This document shows positions 11,269-20,327 of a stretch of 64,000 nucleotides of DNA, one piece after another. Origin of the DNA: Dyadobacter frigoris (GTDB lineage Bacteria > Bacteroidota > Bacteroidia > Cytophagales > Spirosomataceae); contig NZ_SZVO01000016.1 in the NCBI RefSeq assembly GCF_005280585.1, positions 1,109 to 65,108 of the forward strand, read 5' to 3'. A program made the position numbers and the translations under genes. The notes under the pieces are model-generated. The model made no database searches and had not been told where the DNA came from. It saw only the letters and a program-made list of their open reading frames with translations. Position 1 is the stretch's first letter, and every line of letters starts with the position of its first letter.

Positions 11269-11283
11269 CAATTGCTCAGCAAT

Positions 11284-12630
11284 ATGAATAAATCCATTTC
11301 AAACATCAGTCGCCGGTATCAGCGACTGATGTTAATGCTTCTGATTCTGTTTTGTATTTCGGGAAATGTGTCAGCGCACCCGATGCCAAATTCCGTTGTA
11401 TTTCTGGATATACAGCCTGGTAAAGTCTTTGCAGAATTACAACTTCCTTTAAATGAGCTTGAACTGGCATTCGGGCATCAGGTAAATCAGCATCCGGAAG
11501 CACTTGTAAGCCGACTCTCACCCGAACTGAAATCTTACATTATCAGTCATATTCACCCGGTGAGTAAAGATGGAAAAACGTGGACCGTTTCCGTTGAGGA
11601 TCTTTTGGTACAAAAAATTCCGGCCAGCGCCAGCGGGCCTTATTACGAGCTTCATGCGAAAGTTTTAATGATTCCATCGCAAGGTGAAAGTACTAGAGAA
11701 TTTGATCTGAACTATGATGTGATCATACATCAGGTCGTTACCCATTTTGCTTTGATTTCAGTCCGTCAGGATTGGGAAACAGGGCTTTATGGAGAAAAAC
11801 CGGTTGAGCTTGGTGTAATTTCCCTGGATATTCGGAGCAATACCATTTTTCCGTTTAAAGTAAATCTGGCAGAAGGCGGGATTTGGAAAGGATTTAAGCA
11901 AACCGTAGTTTTGGGTATGCACCACATCGCTGAAGGAACGGATCATTTATTATTCCTTCTAGTACTTTTACTTCCGGCGCCTTTGCTGGTCAATCGCAAA
12001 CGTTGGGGAACATTTGGCGGCTGGCGTTACAGCTGGGTCCGGCTTTTAAAAATTGTAACAGCCTTCACAATCGGTCATTCGCTTACGCTAATTGCAGGCG
12101 CCTTAGGTCTGTTTACTTTTCCTTCGCAGATGGTTGAAATTGTGATTGCTTTTTCCATTATTATTTCAGCCATTCACGCTTTTCGGCCCGTTTTTTCAGG
12201 AAAAGAGGCCGTTGTAGCGGTGGGTTTTGGATTGATCCATGGCATGGCTTTCGCGGGAACACTCGTCAATCTGGATCTTGATATATACCATTTAGGACTG
12301 AGTATTCTGGGATTTAATCTTGGTATTGAACTGATGCAGCTTTTTGTAATTGCCGCCGTATTTCCCTGGCTGATTATTTTAAGCAAAAGTAAACTTTATT
12401 CAATTATCAGGATATCGGGTGCCGTATTTTCTACCATTGCGGCGTCAGGATGGATGGTGGAAAGAATAACACAGAATCCCAATTTTATAACGGTATTAAC
12501 GCAAAGAATAGTAGGTCACGCGCCGTGGCTCATTTTATTTGTTGCTGTTGCTGCAATTGCAAGTTTGTCAATAAATATTGTTTCAAAATTCAACCGGAAA
12601 AACGAATTTTCAAAAGCTGTTGAAACATAG
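11284..12630 (+). CDS. HupE/UreJ family membrane protein
   Basis: This protein has about 448 residues. A signal peptide ends near VSAHPMP. A periplasmic beta-rich domain follows to about residue 200, then a C-terminal HupE/UreJ-type domain with six or seven membrane helices. The family histidine motifs MHHIAEGTDHLLF, FTIGHSLTL and FGLIHGMAF are intact. HupE/UreJ proteins are linked to nickel or cobalt uptake. A TTG 12 bases upstream could also serve as start, but ATG 11284 is preferred. It follows the DUF3500 gene directly, suggesting a joint role, perhaps metal capture and import (inference). No hydrogenase or urease genes are nearby. Confidence 0.85.
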   Translation: MNKSISNISRRYQRLMLMLLILFCISGNVSAHPMPNSVVFLDIQPGKVFAELQLPLNELELAFGHQVNQHPEALVSRLSPELKSYIISHIHPVSKDGKTWTVSVEDLLVQKIPASASGPYYELHAKVLMIPSQGESTREFDLNYDVIIHQVVTHFALISVRQDWETGLYGEKPVELGVISLDIRSNTIFPFKVNLAEGGIWKGFKQTVVLGMHHIAEGTDHLLFLLVLLLPAPLLVNRKRWGTFGGWRYSWVRLLKIVTAFTIGHSLTLIAGALGLFTFPSQMVEIVIAFSIIISAIHAFRPVFSGKEAVVAVGFGLIHGMAFAGTLVNLDLDIYHLGLSILGFNLGIELMQLFVIAAVFPWLIILSKSKLYSIIRISGAVFSTIAASGWMVERITQNPNFITVLTQRIVGHAPWLILFVAVAAIASLSINIVSKFNRKNEFSKAVET

Positions 12631-12698
12631 TTTTGCCAATAGTCTTTAAAGCTAAATGATTACGCAGCAAAAAGTCAAATTTTAATTTAAAACCGCTG

Positions 12699-14798
12699 TT
12701 AAGGTAAAGCAAAAGAAACAAACGGATCACCTGATTTTGTATTAAGCTTTCCGCCGCCGCAGGCAATGACAATGTACTGTTTGCCATTTACGGAATAAGT
12801 GCTCGGCGAGGCGTAACCGGCAAAAGGGAGTTTGGCACTCCATAGAATGTTACCGGTTTCCTTGTCAAAAGCCCGGATATATTCGTCTTTGGAAGCGGCA
12901 ATAAACAGCAATCCGCTTGCCGTTACCAGCGGACCGCCATAATTATCTGTTCCGGTTGGATTTATTCCTTTGGCTGTCAGTTCTTTATATTCCCCTAGCG
13001 GAACCTGCCATTTTCGTTGCCCGGAATTTAAATCTACGGCAGTAAGCGTTCCCCAGGGCGGCTGACTGATCGGAAATCCGTTTCTGTCATACCATCGATT
13101 ATAGCCTGTATGCTGGTATGGAACTTCACTTTTTTGTGTTGATGTAATTTCTTTTTCAGATTTTTTACCAAAAATAAAATCGACAATGGACGTTCTTTCC
13201 GCTTCTGAAATATGCGAGAAAGATGGCATCATGCCCCGGCCTTTTAATAAAAGCTGATGAACTTGTTTTTGATTTAATCTTTTGTCGATATTGATCAAAG
13301 AAGGATAGGAGCCGTCGTGATTTCCATTGCTGTCTGCTCCGTGACAAGCTGCGCAATTGAGCTGATAAAGTCTGGAAGTACCCGCTGTATTTTCATTGGT
13401 TGAAGGTTTTTTGACCAGAGAAGTGTAAACCGGAATTTCTTTGGCCGGGACATACAAAATTCCTTCATTATCTGCCGCTGCGCCTCCCCATTGTGCACCT
13501 CCGTCAGTTCCTGGATAGAAAATGGTCATGTCAAAACCAATCGGAATATAAGGGCTTCCCGTTCTTGCTTTGCGGATGAGCCCGGCGAGCGAATCCCTGT
13601 CTGCTACAAACGGATTAAGGTCTTTTTCGGTAAAACTTTGACGGGTAAATGGTAAAGGAAGAGTTGGTATCGGCTGCGTGGGATTTGGCTTTTCACCTGG
13701 AACTCCATCCATTGGAAATGCCGTTTCTTTGATCGGAAATAACGGTTTTCCATTTTCCCTGTCAAAAACAAAAACATAACCCTGCTTGGTAATTTGCACA
13801 ACGGCATCGACTTTTTTTCCATCATGTACTACCGTTACCAGGTTAGGCGGACAAGGCGGATCGCGGTCCCAGATATCATGATGCACCAATTGATAATGCC
13901 AAATCATTTTTCCGGTTTCAGCATTTAGCGCGAGAAGACAATTCGCATAAAGATTTTTTCCGGGCCTGTTGCCACCATAAAAATCGTAAGCTGCCGAACC
14001 CGTTGGGATATAGACAATCCCCCGTTTTCTGTCGATAGCCATGCCGGCCCAGGAATTTGCCCCGCCGATATTTTGCCTTGCCGGTTGTTTCAGCCAGGTT
14101 TCATAACCCGGTTTGCCTTTTTCCGGAATGGTATGAAACGTCCAGATTTTCTTGCCTGTCATTACATCAAATGCGCGGATATCTCCCAGCAGGGCAGTTT
14201 CAGATTCACTGACCCGGGTTCCGGTAATGATCAGATTTTTGAAGATCGTATTTGGTGTGTTGGAAAGTACATAATCATCCGCGCCGGGGCGTTCTATGCC
14301 TTCTTTCAGGTTTATTCTTCCATGCTGTCCAAAATTTTCAATTGGTTTTCCTGTATTGGCATTTAATGCATAAAGCCATTCCCCCGCTCCGAAAAAAATC
14401 CTTTTATCTTCTTTGTCTGACCAAAAAGTTACACCACGACTGGTGGTTCCGCCGTTATCGGATAGGTTTGTTTTCCAAAGCTGCTTTCCGGTAACAGCGT
14501 CAATAGCAAACGCCTGGGTTTCGGCGGAAACGCCATACAAAATGCCTTTTATAATGATGGGATTACACTGCATCTGTGTCCGGTTTCCGGCAGTATCAGA
14601 ACCTCCGGAATGATAGGTCCAGGCAACTTTAAGCCGAGTTACATTTTCCTTATCAATCTGTTTTAAGGCAGAGAAATGATTTCTGTCACCATTTCCATTG
14701 TATTCCGGCCAATCTTCATCCGGAATATCTGGTATTGAAATAAAAGCGCAGACCATTATTGTCAGTATGGATACCAGAAAAATAAGGTACGTTTTCAT
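12699..14798 (-). CDS. PQQ-dependent dehydrogenase with inserted cytochrome c domain
   Basis: The protein has 699 residues and an N-terminal signal or anchor (1-20). An eight-bladed quinoprotein propeller covers 30-450 and resumes at 590-699; between the two parts a cytochrome c domain carries C482-A-A-C485-H486 and a late GRGMMPSF segment that offers the axial Met. Propeller repeats such as DAVTGKQLW and NAETGKMIW are clear. The family (membrane glucose or alcohol dehydrogenase-like) oxidises sugars or alcohols in the periplasm and passes electrons to haem. The substrate is not predictable. No pqq biosynthesis genes are in the window, so PQQ may come from elsewhere or the medium. It is convergent with the HupE gene. 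Confidence 0.88.
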   Translation of the reverse strand: MKTYLIFLVSILTIMVCAFISIPDIPDEDWPEYNGNGDRNHFSALKQIDKENVTRLKVAWTYHSGGSDTAGNRTQMQCNPIIIKGILYGVSAETQAFAIDAVTGKQLWKTNLSDNGGTTSRGVTFWSDKEDKRIFFGAGEWLYALNANTGKPIENFGQHGRINLKEGIERPGADDYVLSNTPNTIFKNLIITGTRVSESETALLGDIRAFDVMTGKKIWTFHTIPEKGKPGYETWLKQPARQNIGGANSWAGMAIDRKRGIVYIPTGSAAYDFYGGNRPGKNLYANCLLALNAETGKMIWHYQLVHHDIWDRDPPCPPNLVTVVHDGKKVDAVVQITKQGYVFVFDRENGKPLFPIKETAFPMDGVPGEKPNPTQPIPTLPLPFTRQSFTEKDLNPFVADRDSLAGLIRKARTGSPYIPIGFDMTIFYPGTDGGAQWGGAAADNEGILYVPAKEIPVYTSLVKKPSTNENTAGTSRLYQLNCAACHGADSNGNHDGSYPSLINIDKRLNQKQVHQLLLKGRGMMPSFSHISEAERTSIVDFIFGKKSEKEITSTQKSEVPYQHTGYNRWYDRNGFPISQPPWGTLTAVDLNSGQRKWQVPLGEYKELTAKGINPTGTDNYGGPLVTASGLLFIAASKDEYIRAFDKETGNILWSAKLPFAGYASPSTYSVNGKQYIVIACGGGKLNTKSGDPFVSFALP

Positions 14799-14956
14799 TT
14801 GCAGGTGGAATTTTATTTGAAATTAGTCAGATAACTTTTTGATATACAGAAAATTGAGACGCGATAGTAAAGCACTACTTCGCCGATAAATTTAAAAGAT
14901 CAGTAATGAGAAATTATAATATCTAAAAATAAATTAACAGCTATTATAATTTTCCT

Positions 14957-14984
14957 TAAATTTGCGTAATCAGTTACGTAATTA
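14957..14984 (+). promoter_or_regulatory. Candidate promoter -7 box and MarR operator
   Basis: TAAATTTG at 14957-14964 matches the Bacteroidota -7 consensus TAnnTTTG. It is followed by gcgtaatcagttacgtaatt, which contains the palindrome ttacgtaa (14974-14981) and a direct repeat of CGTAAT. The repeat overlaps the expected transcription start and lies 8 bases before the MarR-GNAT start codon, so it fits an autoregulatory operator. No good TTTG -33 box was found. Confidence 0.4.
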
Positions 14985-14991
14985 ATATTAT

Positions 14992-15945
14992 ATGGATTTT
15001 TTCAATCATATCGGCAAAATGGCTTTAGGCAGCAGGCTTAGAATGCTGACAGAAAAGATAACAGAAGATGCAGCTCAAATTTATAAGTTGTACGACATTG
15101 ATATGCAGCCAAAATGGTTTCCGGTGTTTTATGTTTTATCAAAAGGAGAAGAAAAAACGATCACGGCTATTGCCCGGGAAATCGGGCATTCGCATCCTTC
15201 GGTGAGTAAGATTATTAGTGAAATGTCAAAAAAAGGTTTTGTCACGGAGAAAAAGGACGAAACCGATGGCCGCAGAAATGTGGTTTGTTTATCAGAAATA
15301 GGAATGCAGGTTACGCATCAGATTGAAGATCAGTATGTTGATGTTGCAAGTGCCATTGACGAAATTGCAGCGCAGACGCGGAATGATCTGTGGAAAGCGA
15401 TAGAAGAATGGGAATTTGTTTTGGAACAAAAAACACTGCTAAGAAGGGTACAGGAGCAGAAAAAGTTACGGGAAAGTAGCCAGGTGAGAATTGTGGATTA
15501 CCGGCGTGAATATCAACTAGCTTTCCGGAATTTGAACCAGGAGTGGATTTCTGCTTACTTCAAAATGGAAGAATCAGATTTCAAAGCGCTTGATGATCCG
15601 GAAGGTTATATTTTGAATAAAGGTGGAAAAATTCTGGTCGCTCTTTATAAGGAAGAACCACTGGGAGTATGTGCTTTAATCAAAATGGACGATCCTGATT
15701 ATGATTTTGAACTTGCCAAAATGGCCGTTTCTCCCAAAGCTCAGGGAAAAAGTATCGGCTGGCTTTTAGGTCAGGCCATTATTTCAAAAGCAAAAGAACT
15801 GGGTGCATCGAAGATTTATCTAGAAAGTAATACGATTCTGAAACCTGCTATTAATCTATACCATAAACTTGGTTTTCAGAAGGTTGCGGGCAGGATCACG
15901 CCTTATGAACGCTGCAATATCCAAATGGAATTAATTATAAAATAG
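14992..15945 (+). CDS. MarR-type regulator fused to GNAT acetyltransferase
   Basis: The protein has 317 residues in two parts. Residues 1-150 form a winged-helix MarR domain with recognition region IGHSHPSVSKIISEM and wing DETDGRRNV. Residues 160-317 form a GNAT N-acetyltransferase with the acetyl-CoA loop region SPKAQGKSIGWLLG and a C-terminal YHKLGFQ. This fusion is a known architecture in Bacteroidota. The regulator part probably represses its own promoter at the palindrome just upstream. The substrate of the acetyltransferase part is unknown. Confidence 0.92.
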   Translation: MDFFNHIGKMALGSRLRMLTEKITEDAAQIYKLYDIDMQPKWFPVFYVLSKGEEKTITAIAREIGHSHPSVSKIISEMSKKGFVTEKKDETDGRRNVVCLSEIGMQVTHQIEDQYVDVASAIDEIAAQTRNDLWKAIEEWEFVLEQKTLLRRVQEQKKLRESSQVRIVDYRREYQLAFRNLNQEWISAYFKMEESDFKALDDPEGYILNKGGKILVALYKEEPLGVCALIKMDDPDYDFELAKMAVSPKAQGKSIGWLLGQAIISKAKELGASKIYLESNTILKPAINLYHKLGFQKVAGRITPYERCNIQMELIIK

Positions 15946-16332
15946 CTACTGCATATAAGTATGAACGACAAAGGAACCTTTTATTCGGTAACGAGCGGCT
16001 TGGTGCTCCCTGTACCTCCTAAAGAACGGCTGGAGATGCAGTCAAAAATCTGATCGGGTTAGATATTTTTGTTGCTAATAATATTATCTAAAAGTATTGT
16101 ACATATCACAATGGGAATGATTTGTTATCTTTTAAATTTCTCTTGTTTTAACCAAATATAGTAAAGATAAAATTGTATTTTAATAAGTAATGTTTAGGAA
16201 ATCTGCTTAAAGTTCTAGCAAAAAAATGGCAGACTAAGGTTTTTAAAATTGCTTTCTTTTTACAAAAAGATAGTTTTGATTTGCTTGTGATTAGTCCGAT
16301 TTAGCTATTAATTTTCAGTAAAAATATTTCTC
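15946..16332. other. AT-rich intergenic region
   Basis: These 387 bp separate the MarR-GNAT gene from the kinase relic. A 30-codon ORF at 15961-16053 has no recognisable similarity and is not called. The rest is AT-rich. The region probably belongs to the same decayed segment as the relic that follows. Confidence 0.4.
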
Positions 16333-16611
16333 ATGGAACTCAGCGTTAATGAAGAATTAGTTCAGCCTAAACTTCCAATACCCAAAAATGAGATGGCAGG
16401 GATCATCAGCCTTTCCGAACTGGATATGGATTTTTCCGATCCTCACACTCACTTTAAAGATCTTGCACTTCCGGCACTACTGACGGAGGTACGGTTATGG
16501 CTTTGGACTGGCTTGGTAAAACACCTTATCGAAAGTCTGAAAGGTAATTTGAGTATTACATCCGTGCCGGGAGAAGGAGATGTTTTTTATGTTGAATTAC
16601 CGCAGAACTAA
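16333..16611 (+). pseudogene. Frameshifted relic of a histidine kinase C-terminus
   Basis: The 92-codon frame ends in KHLIESLKGNLSITSVPGEG and DVFYVELP, which is the final part of a histidine-kinase ATPase domain (G2 box and last strand). Just upstream, bases around 16488-16516 in another frame encode the G1-like stretch YGYGFGLA, which in a normal kinase directly precedes the VKH segment. The two halves are therefore joined by a frameshift near 16510. The H-box and N box are absent, so this is a decayed fragment. The first 55 codons show nothing recognisable. It could still be translated, but a kinase function is excluded. Confidence 0.6.
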
Positions 16612-16613
16612 AC

Positions 16614-16640
16614 AGAGTGTTCCGGATTCCGGAACACTCT
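16614..16640. terminator. Hairpin between relic and convergent gene
   Basis: A perfect 12-bp stem, agagtgttccgg at 16614-16625 with its complement at 16629-16640, encloses a 3-nt loop. It lies between the relic and the 3' end of a minus-strand gene, and fits a bidirectional terminator though the T-run is weak. Confidence 0.6.
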
Positions 16641-16669
16641 CTGGGACTTATTTAGTTTAGGTTATTGTT

Positions 16670-17017
16670 TTAATTTACTGTTAGCCAGGAAGATTCGTTT
16701 TGTGCTAACACCGGAAGCTTTTCCTTGTAATTACTTCTTGGTGTGAAGATTTCGTTTGTTAAATTTAGTGATGAAAGTGTAACGCCTCTGACTGACCGAA
16801 ACTCATGGTAAGAGGAAAGTGAACCTGTTTTCCAGCCTTCTTTATTTTCTCCTGCTTTAAAAAAGGTTTCCATTAAACAAAAGAATATGTATCCCTCCGG
16901 TGTTTCTCTGATGGCATAAGCGTAGTAATCGTCTCTGCTGTTGCTATTTTCGTAACGTATTATTTTTTTATTATTCATTGCTTCCGAGAATAGACTAAAA
17001 TATTCCTGGTTTGTCAT
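16670..17017 (-). CDS. Hypothetical protein, 115 residues
   Basis: I do not recognise this protein. It is soluble, with no signal peptide or membrane segment. The composition is mixed and charged, with aromatic patches DDYYAYAI and YIFFCLMETFF, consistent with a small alpha/beta protein. It has a good ATG at 17017 and is flanked by a terminator-like hairpin at its 3' end. It lies 123 bp beyond the stop of the hybrid kinase on the same strand and may be an independent unit. Confidence 0.6.
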   Translation of the reverse strand: MTNQEYFSLFSEAMNNKKIIRYENSNSRDDYYAYAIRETPEGYIFFCLMETFFKAGENKEGWKTGSLSSYHEFRSVRGVTLSSLNLTNEIFTPRSNYKEKLPVLAQNESSWLTVN

Positions 17018-17139
17018 TCCAAATCGTTTTCGTTGAACATCGTACCGTTTTGAAAAACTTACGCTTTTAAAGATGAGATAGATTTTTAATACTTAAATTT
17101 TTTATCTTTTTCTTATTAAACGGTTGGGGAAATGTTCTG

Positions 17140-19329
17140 TCAAAGTGTTAAGTAAAATTGATTTGCTTCCAGGATTGCTTCATTCCCGATACGTATTACG
17201 TTCGTTACCGACGTAGCAAGTGTTTCTTTATCAGGATTTTCACTTTCAATTATGTCCAGGTTTTCGCTCAAAAGGTTGTCAAGGCCCATGATAGAAATAC
17301 TGGTTTTCATGTTGTGGCCAATGCGTTTAAGATTTTCGTTATCCTGATTTGTAAATGCCTCAGACAGTGCGGATAATTCTTTTGGAAGTAAGGTTATGAA
17401 TTGTTCAGTGACCAGTTTTTCATAATCACGGTCGCCCTTGCTGATTTCTTTCATGTAGTGCAGGTTGATAACTAGGAAGTCATTTTCAAGGTCAGACTTT
17501 TCTTTTTTGAAAGATCGGATAGAAAAAATACTATCTGAATATCGGTTTATCATGTCAATCAATGCACTTTCCCGTACCGGTTTTGACAGATAATCATTCA
17601 TCCCCAGAGCCATGCATTTTTCGCGTTCACCAGCCATTGCATTGGCAGTCATGGCTACAATCGGAATATCAAGTTCCAGTTTTTGCCGGATATGGTGCGC
17701 CGCCGAATATCCATCCATTTCCGGCATTTGGATATCCATAAAAACAAGATCGAAATATTCATTTTCAATAAGCTCAATAGCTTTTTTTCCATTTCCAGCG
17801 ATTGAATAATGCATATTCCATTCTTGTAAAAAACGTGACATCAATCCCTGGTTAATTTCGTTATCCTCAACGATAAGTATCTTAAGATCAGGTTTGAAAT
17901 TGGGTAAAATGACGTTGTTTTCAGAAATGGTATTTTTATTTTGACCAGCCGGTTTTCTGTAAGAAATTGAAAAAGAAACTTTTGTGCCTTTACCCGAGCT
18001 GCTTTCCACGTCAATATTACCATGCTGCAAGTATACCAGATCTCTCACAATGGATAAGCCCAGGCCTGTACCGCCGTATTTTCTGGTAGTGGAATCTTCT
18101 GCCTGACGGAACCTTTCAAAGATCGTTTCGAGCTTTTCAGTCTCAATGCCAATGCCGGTATCGGAAATACGAAATCCGATCAGGATCGCTTCTGAACTTT
18201 CCGTTTTTTTATAAATATCAAGACTTATACTGCCTTTTGAAGTAAACTTGACGGCATTTCCGAGAAGATTTACCAGGATTTGGGTCAGTCTTGTTGCATC
18301 ACCTGAAAGCGTTTCCGGAATGTCAGTTGCTATGGAAATAAACAGTTCTAAATTTTTCTCCTCGATTTTGTGGTGAAACATTGCTGTTACAGCATGAATA
18401 ACAGCTCTGATATTAAATGGCGCCATTTCAATCCGCATCATACCGGATTCAATTTTCGATAAATCCAGAATATCATTCACGATAGATAATAGCGTTTCGC
18501 CGGATTTGTGGACTGTACATACATGAAGCATGGTTTCTTTATCCAGATTTTTCCGTTGTAATAAATGTGTATATCCCAATATGGCGTTCAGAGGCGTACG
18601 GATTTCATGACTCATATTTGCCAGGAAATTCTCTTTTATTTGTGCAGCTTCTTTTAATTTCTTTTCGCTTGTATTAAGCTGATTTATCAGTTCTGCCTGT
18701 TTTTTCATTCTGTTTACGATAATTAGAAAAACAGCTGTAAATAGAAATAATACTAATAAGATGATATAGTAATTCCAATCCAAAACGCGCTGCCCGCTTT
18801 TATCAACATATTTAATTTTTTGAGCCAGGGCTATTCTGCCGCTGGTATCAATTTTATGGGTAAGGTTTGTGATCGTTTCTGACAGTTTAAGCCCATGATC
18901 CGTTGCCAATATGTTTTCTGAGGCGGGCCGTCCGGCGCGATAAAAGCTATCAACCATTTGATGGCTGAATACTATTTTCTGATTGATCAGTGCATCCAGT
19001 TCCTGCATGTATTTCAATGAAGCAATCTCTCCATCGGTCTTTTTAAGGTTATCCAGATCTTCCCTGACCTTTATAATCCCTAGTTTGAAATCCTTTATTT
19101 GGGTTGAATCTCCGGTAATTACAGCGGTTTTTGTTTTGTTATCCAAAAGAAGAAGATCTTTCTGAAGCCTGACCAGTTCATTGCTGACTTTATATTCCTG
19201 CAATAAATTTTCATTGCTGCTGATCAGTTCCTTCACGTTGTTACTGGTTATATACTGGACCAAAACAAGTGTTATTGTTCCAATAATAAAGCCGGTAATA
19301 ATGTAATAAAGAAGCGTCCTGATTCTCAT
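17140..19329 (-). CDS. Hybrid sensor histidine kinase (HisKA-HATPase-REC-HPt)
   Basis: The protein has 729 residues. Membrane helices at about 7-27 and 187-206 flank a helical periplasmic sensor resembling CHASE3. The kinase core has H241 in SHEIRTPLNAILG and ATPase boxes ending GGTGLGLSIV. A receiver follows at about 483-600, with acceptor Asp in FMDIQMPEMDGY. The C-terminal HPt domain has a histidine in IGHNMKTSISIMG. The complete phosphorelay lies in one protein. The LytTR regulator gene is 128 bp upstream on the same strand and is a plausible output partner (inference). Signal unknown. Confidence 0.93.
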   Translation of the reverse strand: MRIRTLLYYIITGFIIGTITLVLVQYITSNNVKELISSNENLLQEYKVSNELVRLQKDLLLLDNKTKTAVITGDSTQIKDFKLGIIKVREDLDNLKKTDGEIASLKYMQELDALINQKIVFSHQMVDSFYRAGRPASENILATDHGLKLSETITNLTHKIDTSGRIALAQKIKYVDKSGQRVLDWNYYIILLVLFLFTAVFLIIVNRMKKQAELINQLNTSEKKLKEAAQIKENFLANMSHEIRTPLNAILGYTHLLQRKNLDKETMLHVCTVHKSGETLLSIVNDILDLSKIESGMMRIEMAPFNIRAVIHAVTAMFHHKIEEKNLELFISIATDIPETLSGDATRLTQILVNLLGNAVKFTSKGSISLDIYKKTESSEAILIGFRISDTGIGIETEKLETIFERFRQAEDSTTRKYGGTGLGLSIVRDLVYLQHGNIDVESSSGKGTKVSFSISYRKPAGQNKNTISENNVILPNFKPDLKILIVEDNEINQGLMSRFLQEWNMHYSIAGNGKKAIELIENEYFDLVFMDIQMPEMDGYSAAHHIRQKLELDIPIVAMTANAMAGEREKCMALGMNDYLSKPVRESALIDMINRYSDSIFSIRSFKKEKSDLENDFLVINLHYMKEISKGDRDYEKLVTEQFITLLPKELSALSEAFTNQDNENLKRIGHNMKTSISIMGLDNLLSENLDIIESENPDKETLATSVTNVIRIGNEAILEANQFYLTL

Positions 19330-19457
19330 TGTATTAAATCATGAAAAGTAATTGTACAGCTGATTTTAAAGTTATAACGAACGTTGAGGTATAGCAATAG
19401 CCGAAAGATGGAAAGGGTATTTCAGCAGTTGATACGGTAAAAAGGAACCGCAAAGTG

Positions 19458-20153
19458 TTATAAAATTTTTAGTCGCTGGTTGAGAGCAGCCCTGTATGTG
19501 TCGGCAACAGGAATCATTTTACGGTTGATGATCAAAGTGCCGCCCTCGATGGTATCTATTTTTCCAACCTGAATAATAAATGAACGGTGAACGCGCAGGA
19601 ATTTACTTTCGGGAAGTTTGCTTTCTACTTCTTTTAAGGAAGAATGTACAGAATAAAATTTTTCGGAAGTGTACAATTTTACATAGTCACCCATGGCTTC
19701 TGCAAAGAGAATTTCATCCAGTTTCAGGCGCCGAACGATGTTGGAATCGCGGATGAAAATGAAAGAATCTTCATCCTTTTTTATAATCTGCTTTTTGCTT
19801 TTATGAATTTCCCATGCTTTTTCAATAGCTTGTAAAAACCTGACAGTAGTAACTGGTTTTGTAATATAATCTGCCACGTGCAGCTCGAAAGCTTCTGCTG
19901 CATAATCTTTTTTTGATGTTGTAAAAATGATAATCGGATGCTTTTCTCCCAGACTTTTCACCAGTTCAATGCCGCTCATACCTTTCATTTCAATATCCAA
20001 TAGCAGCAAATCGACAGGCATAGATGTAATGGTACGATACGCCTCCATGGCATCCGCGCATTCTCCCGCAAGAATAAGTTCGGGATTTTGTTTTACCAGT
20101 TGTTTCAGAGTTGTTCTGGCAATAATGTTGTCGTCTACAATCAAACACTTCAT
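19458..20153 (-). CDS. LytTR family response regulator
   Basis: The protein has 231 residues. The receiver domain carries acceptor D53 in LLLLDIEMKG, acidic pair D7-D8 and a lysine in TKPV. The LytTR DNA-binding domain lies at about 135-231, with LRVHRSFIIQV. It is upstream of and co-oriented with the hybrid kinase at 17140-19329. LytTR regulators usually pair with LytS kinases, so linkage to a hybrid HisKA kinase would be unusual, or its kinase is encoded elsewhere. Confidence 0.92.
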   Translation of the reverse strand: MKCLIVDDNIIARTTLKQLVKQNPELILAGECADAMEAYRTITSMPVDLLLLDIEMKGMSGIELVKSLGEKHPIIIFTTSKKDYAAEAFELHVADYITKPVTTVRFLQAIEKAWEIHKSKKQIIKKDEDSFIFIRDSNIVRRLKLDEILFAEAMGDYVKLYTSEKFYSVHSSLKEVESKLPESKFLRVHRSFIIQVGKIDTIEGGTLIINRKMIPVADTYRAALNQRLKIL

Positions 20154-20327
20154 AGCAGCGTGCGGTATTTATCCATGAAATAATTTCATACAAAGTACGC
20201 ATTATAAAGACACTTTGACGCTGTTCAACTATGACTTTTGCCTTTCTGCCTATTTGCTGTTTCGTGGCTTTCTTTTGGCAGTTAGCTTTGGATTATTAAT
20301 TCACTTTCAACTTAAAAAAACAGCACA

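Noticed and set aside
15961..16053. 30-codon ORF after the MarR-GNAT gene
   Set aside because: Too short, with no recognisable motif; it may be debris of the same decayed region as the kinase relic.
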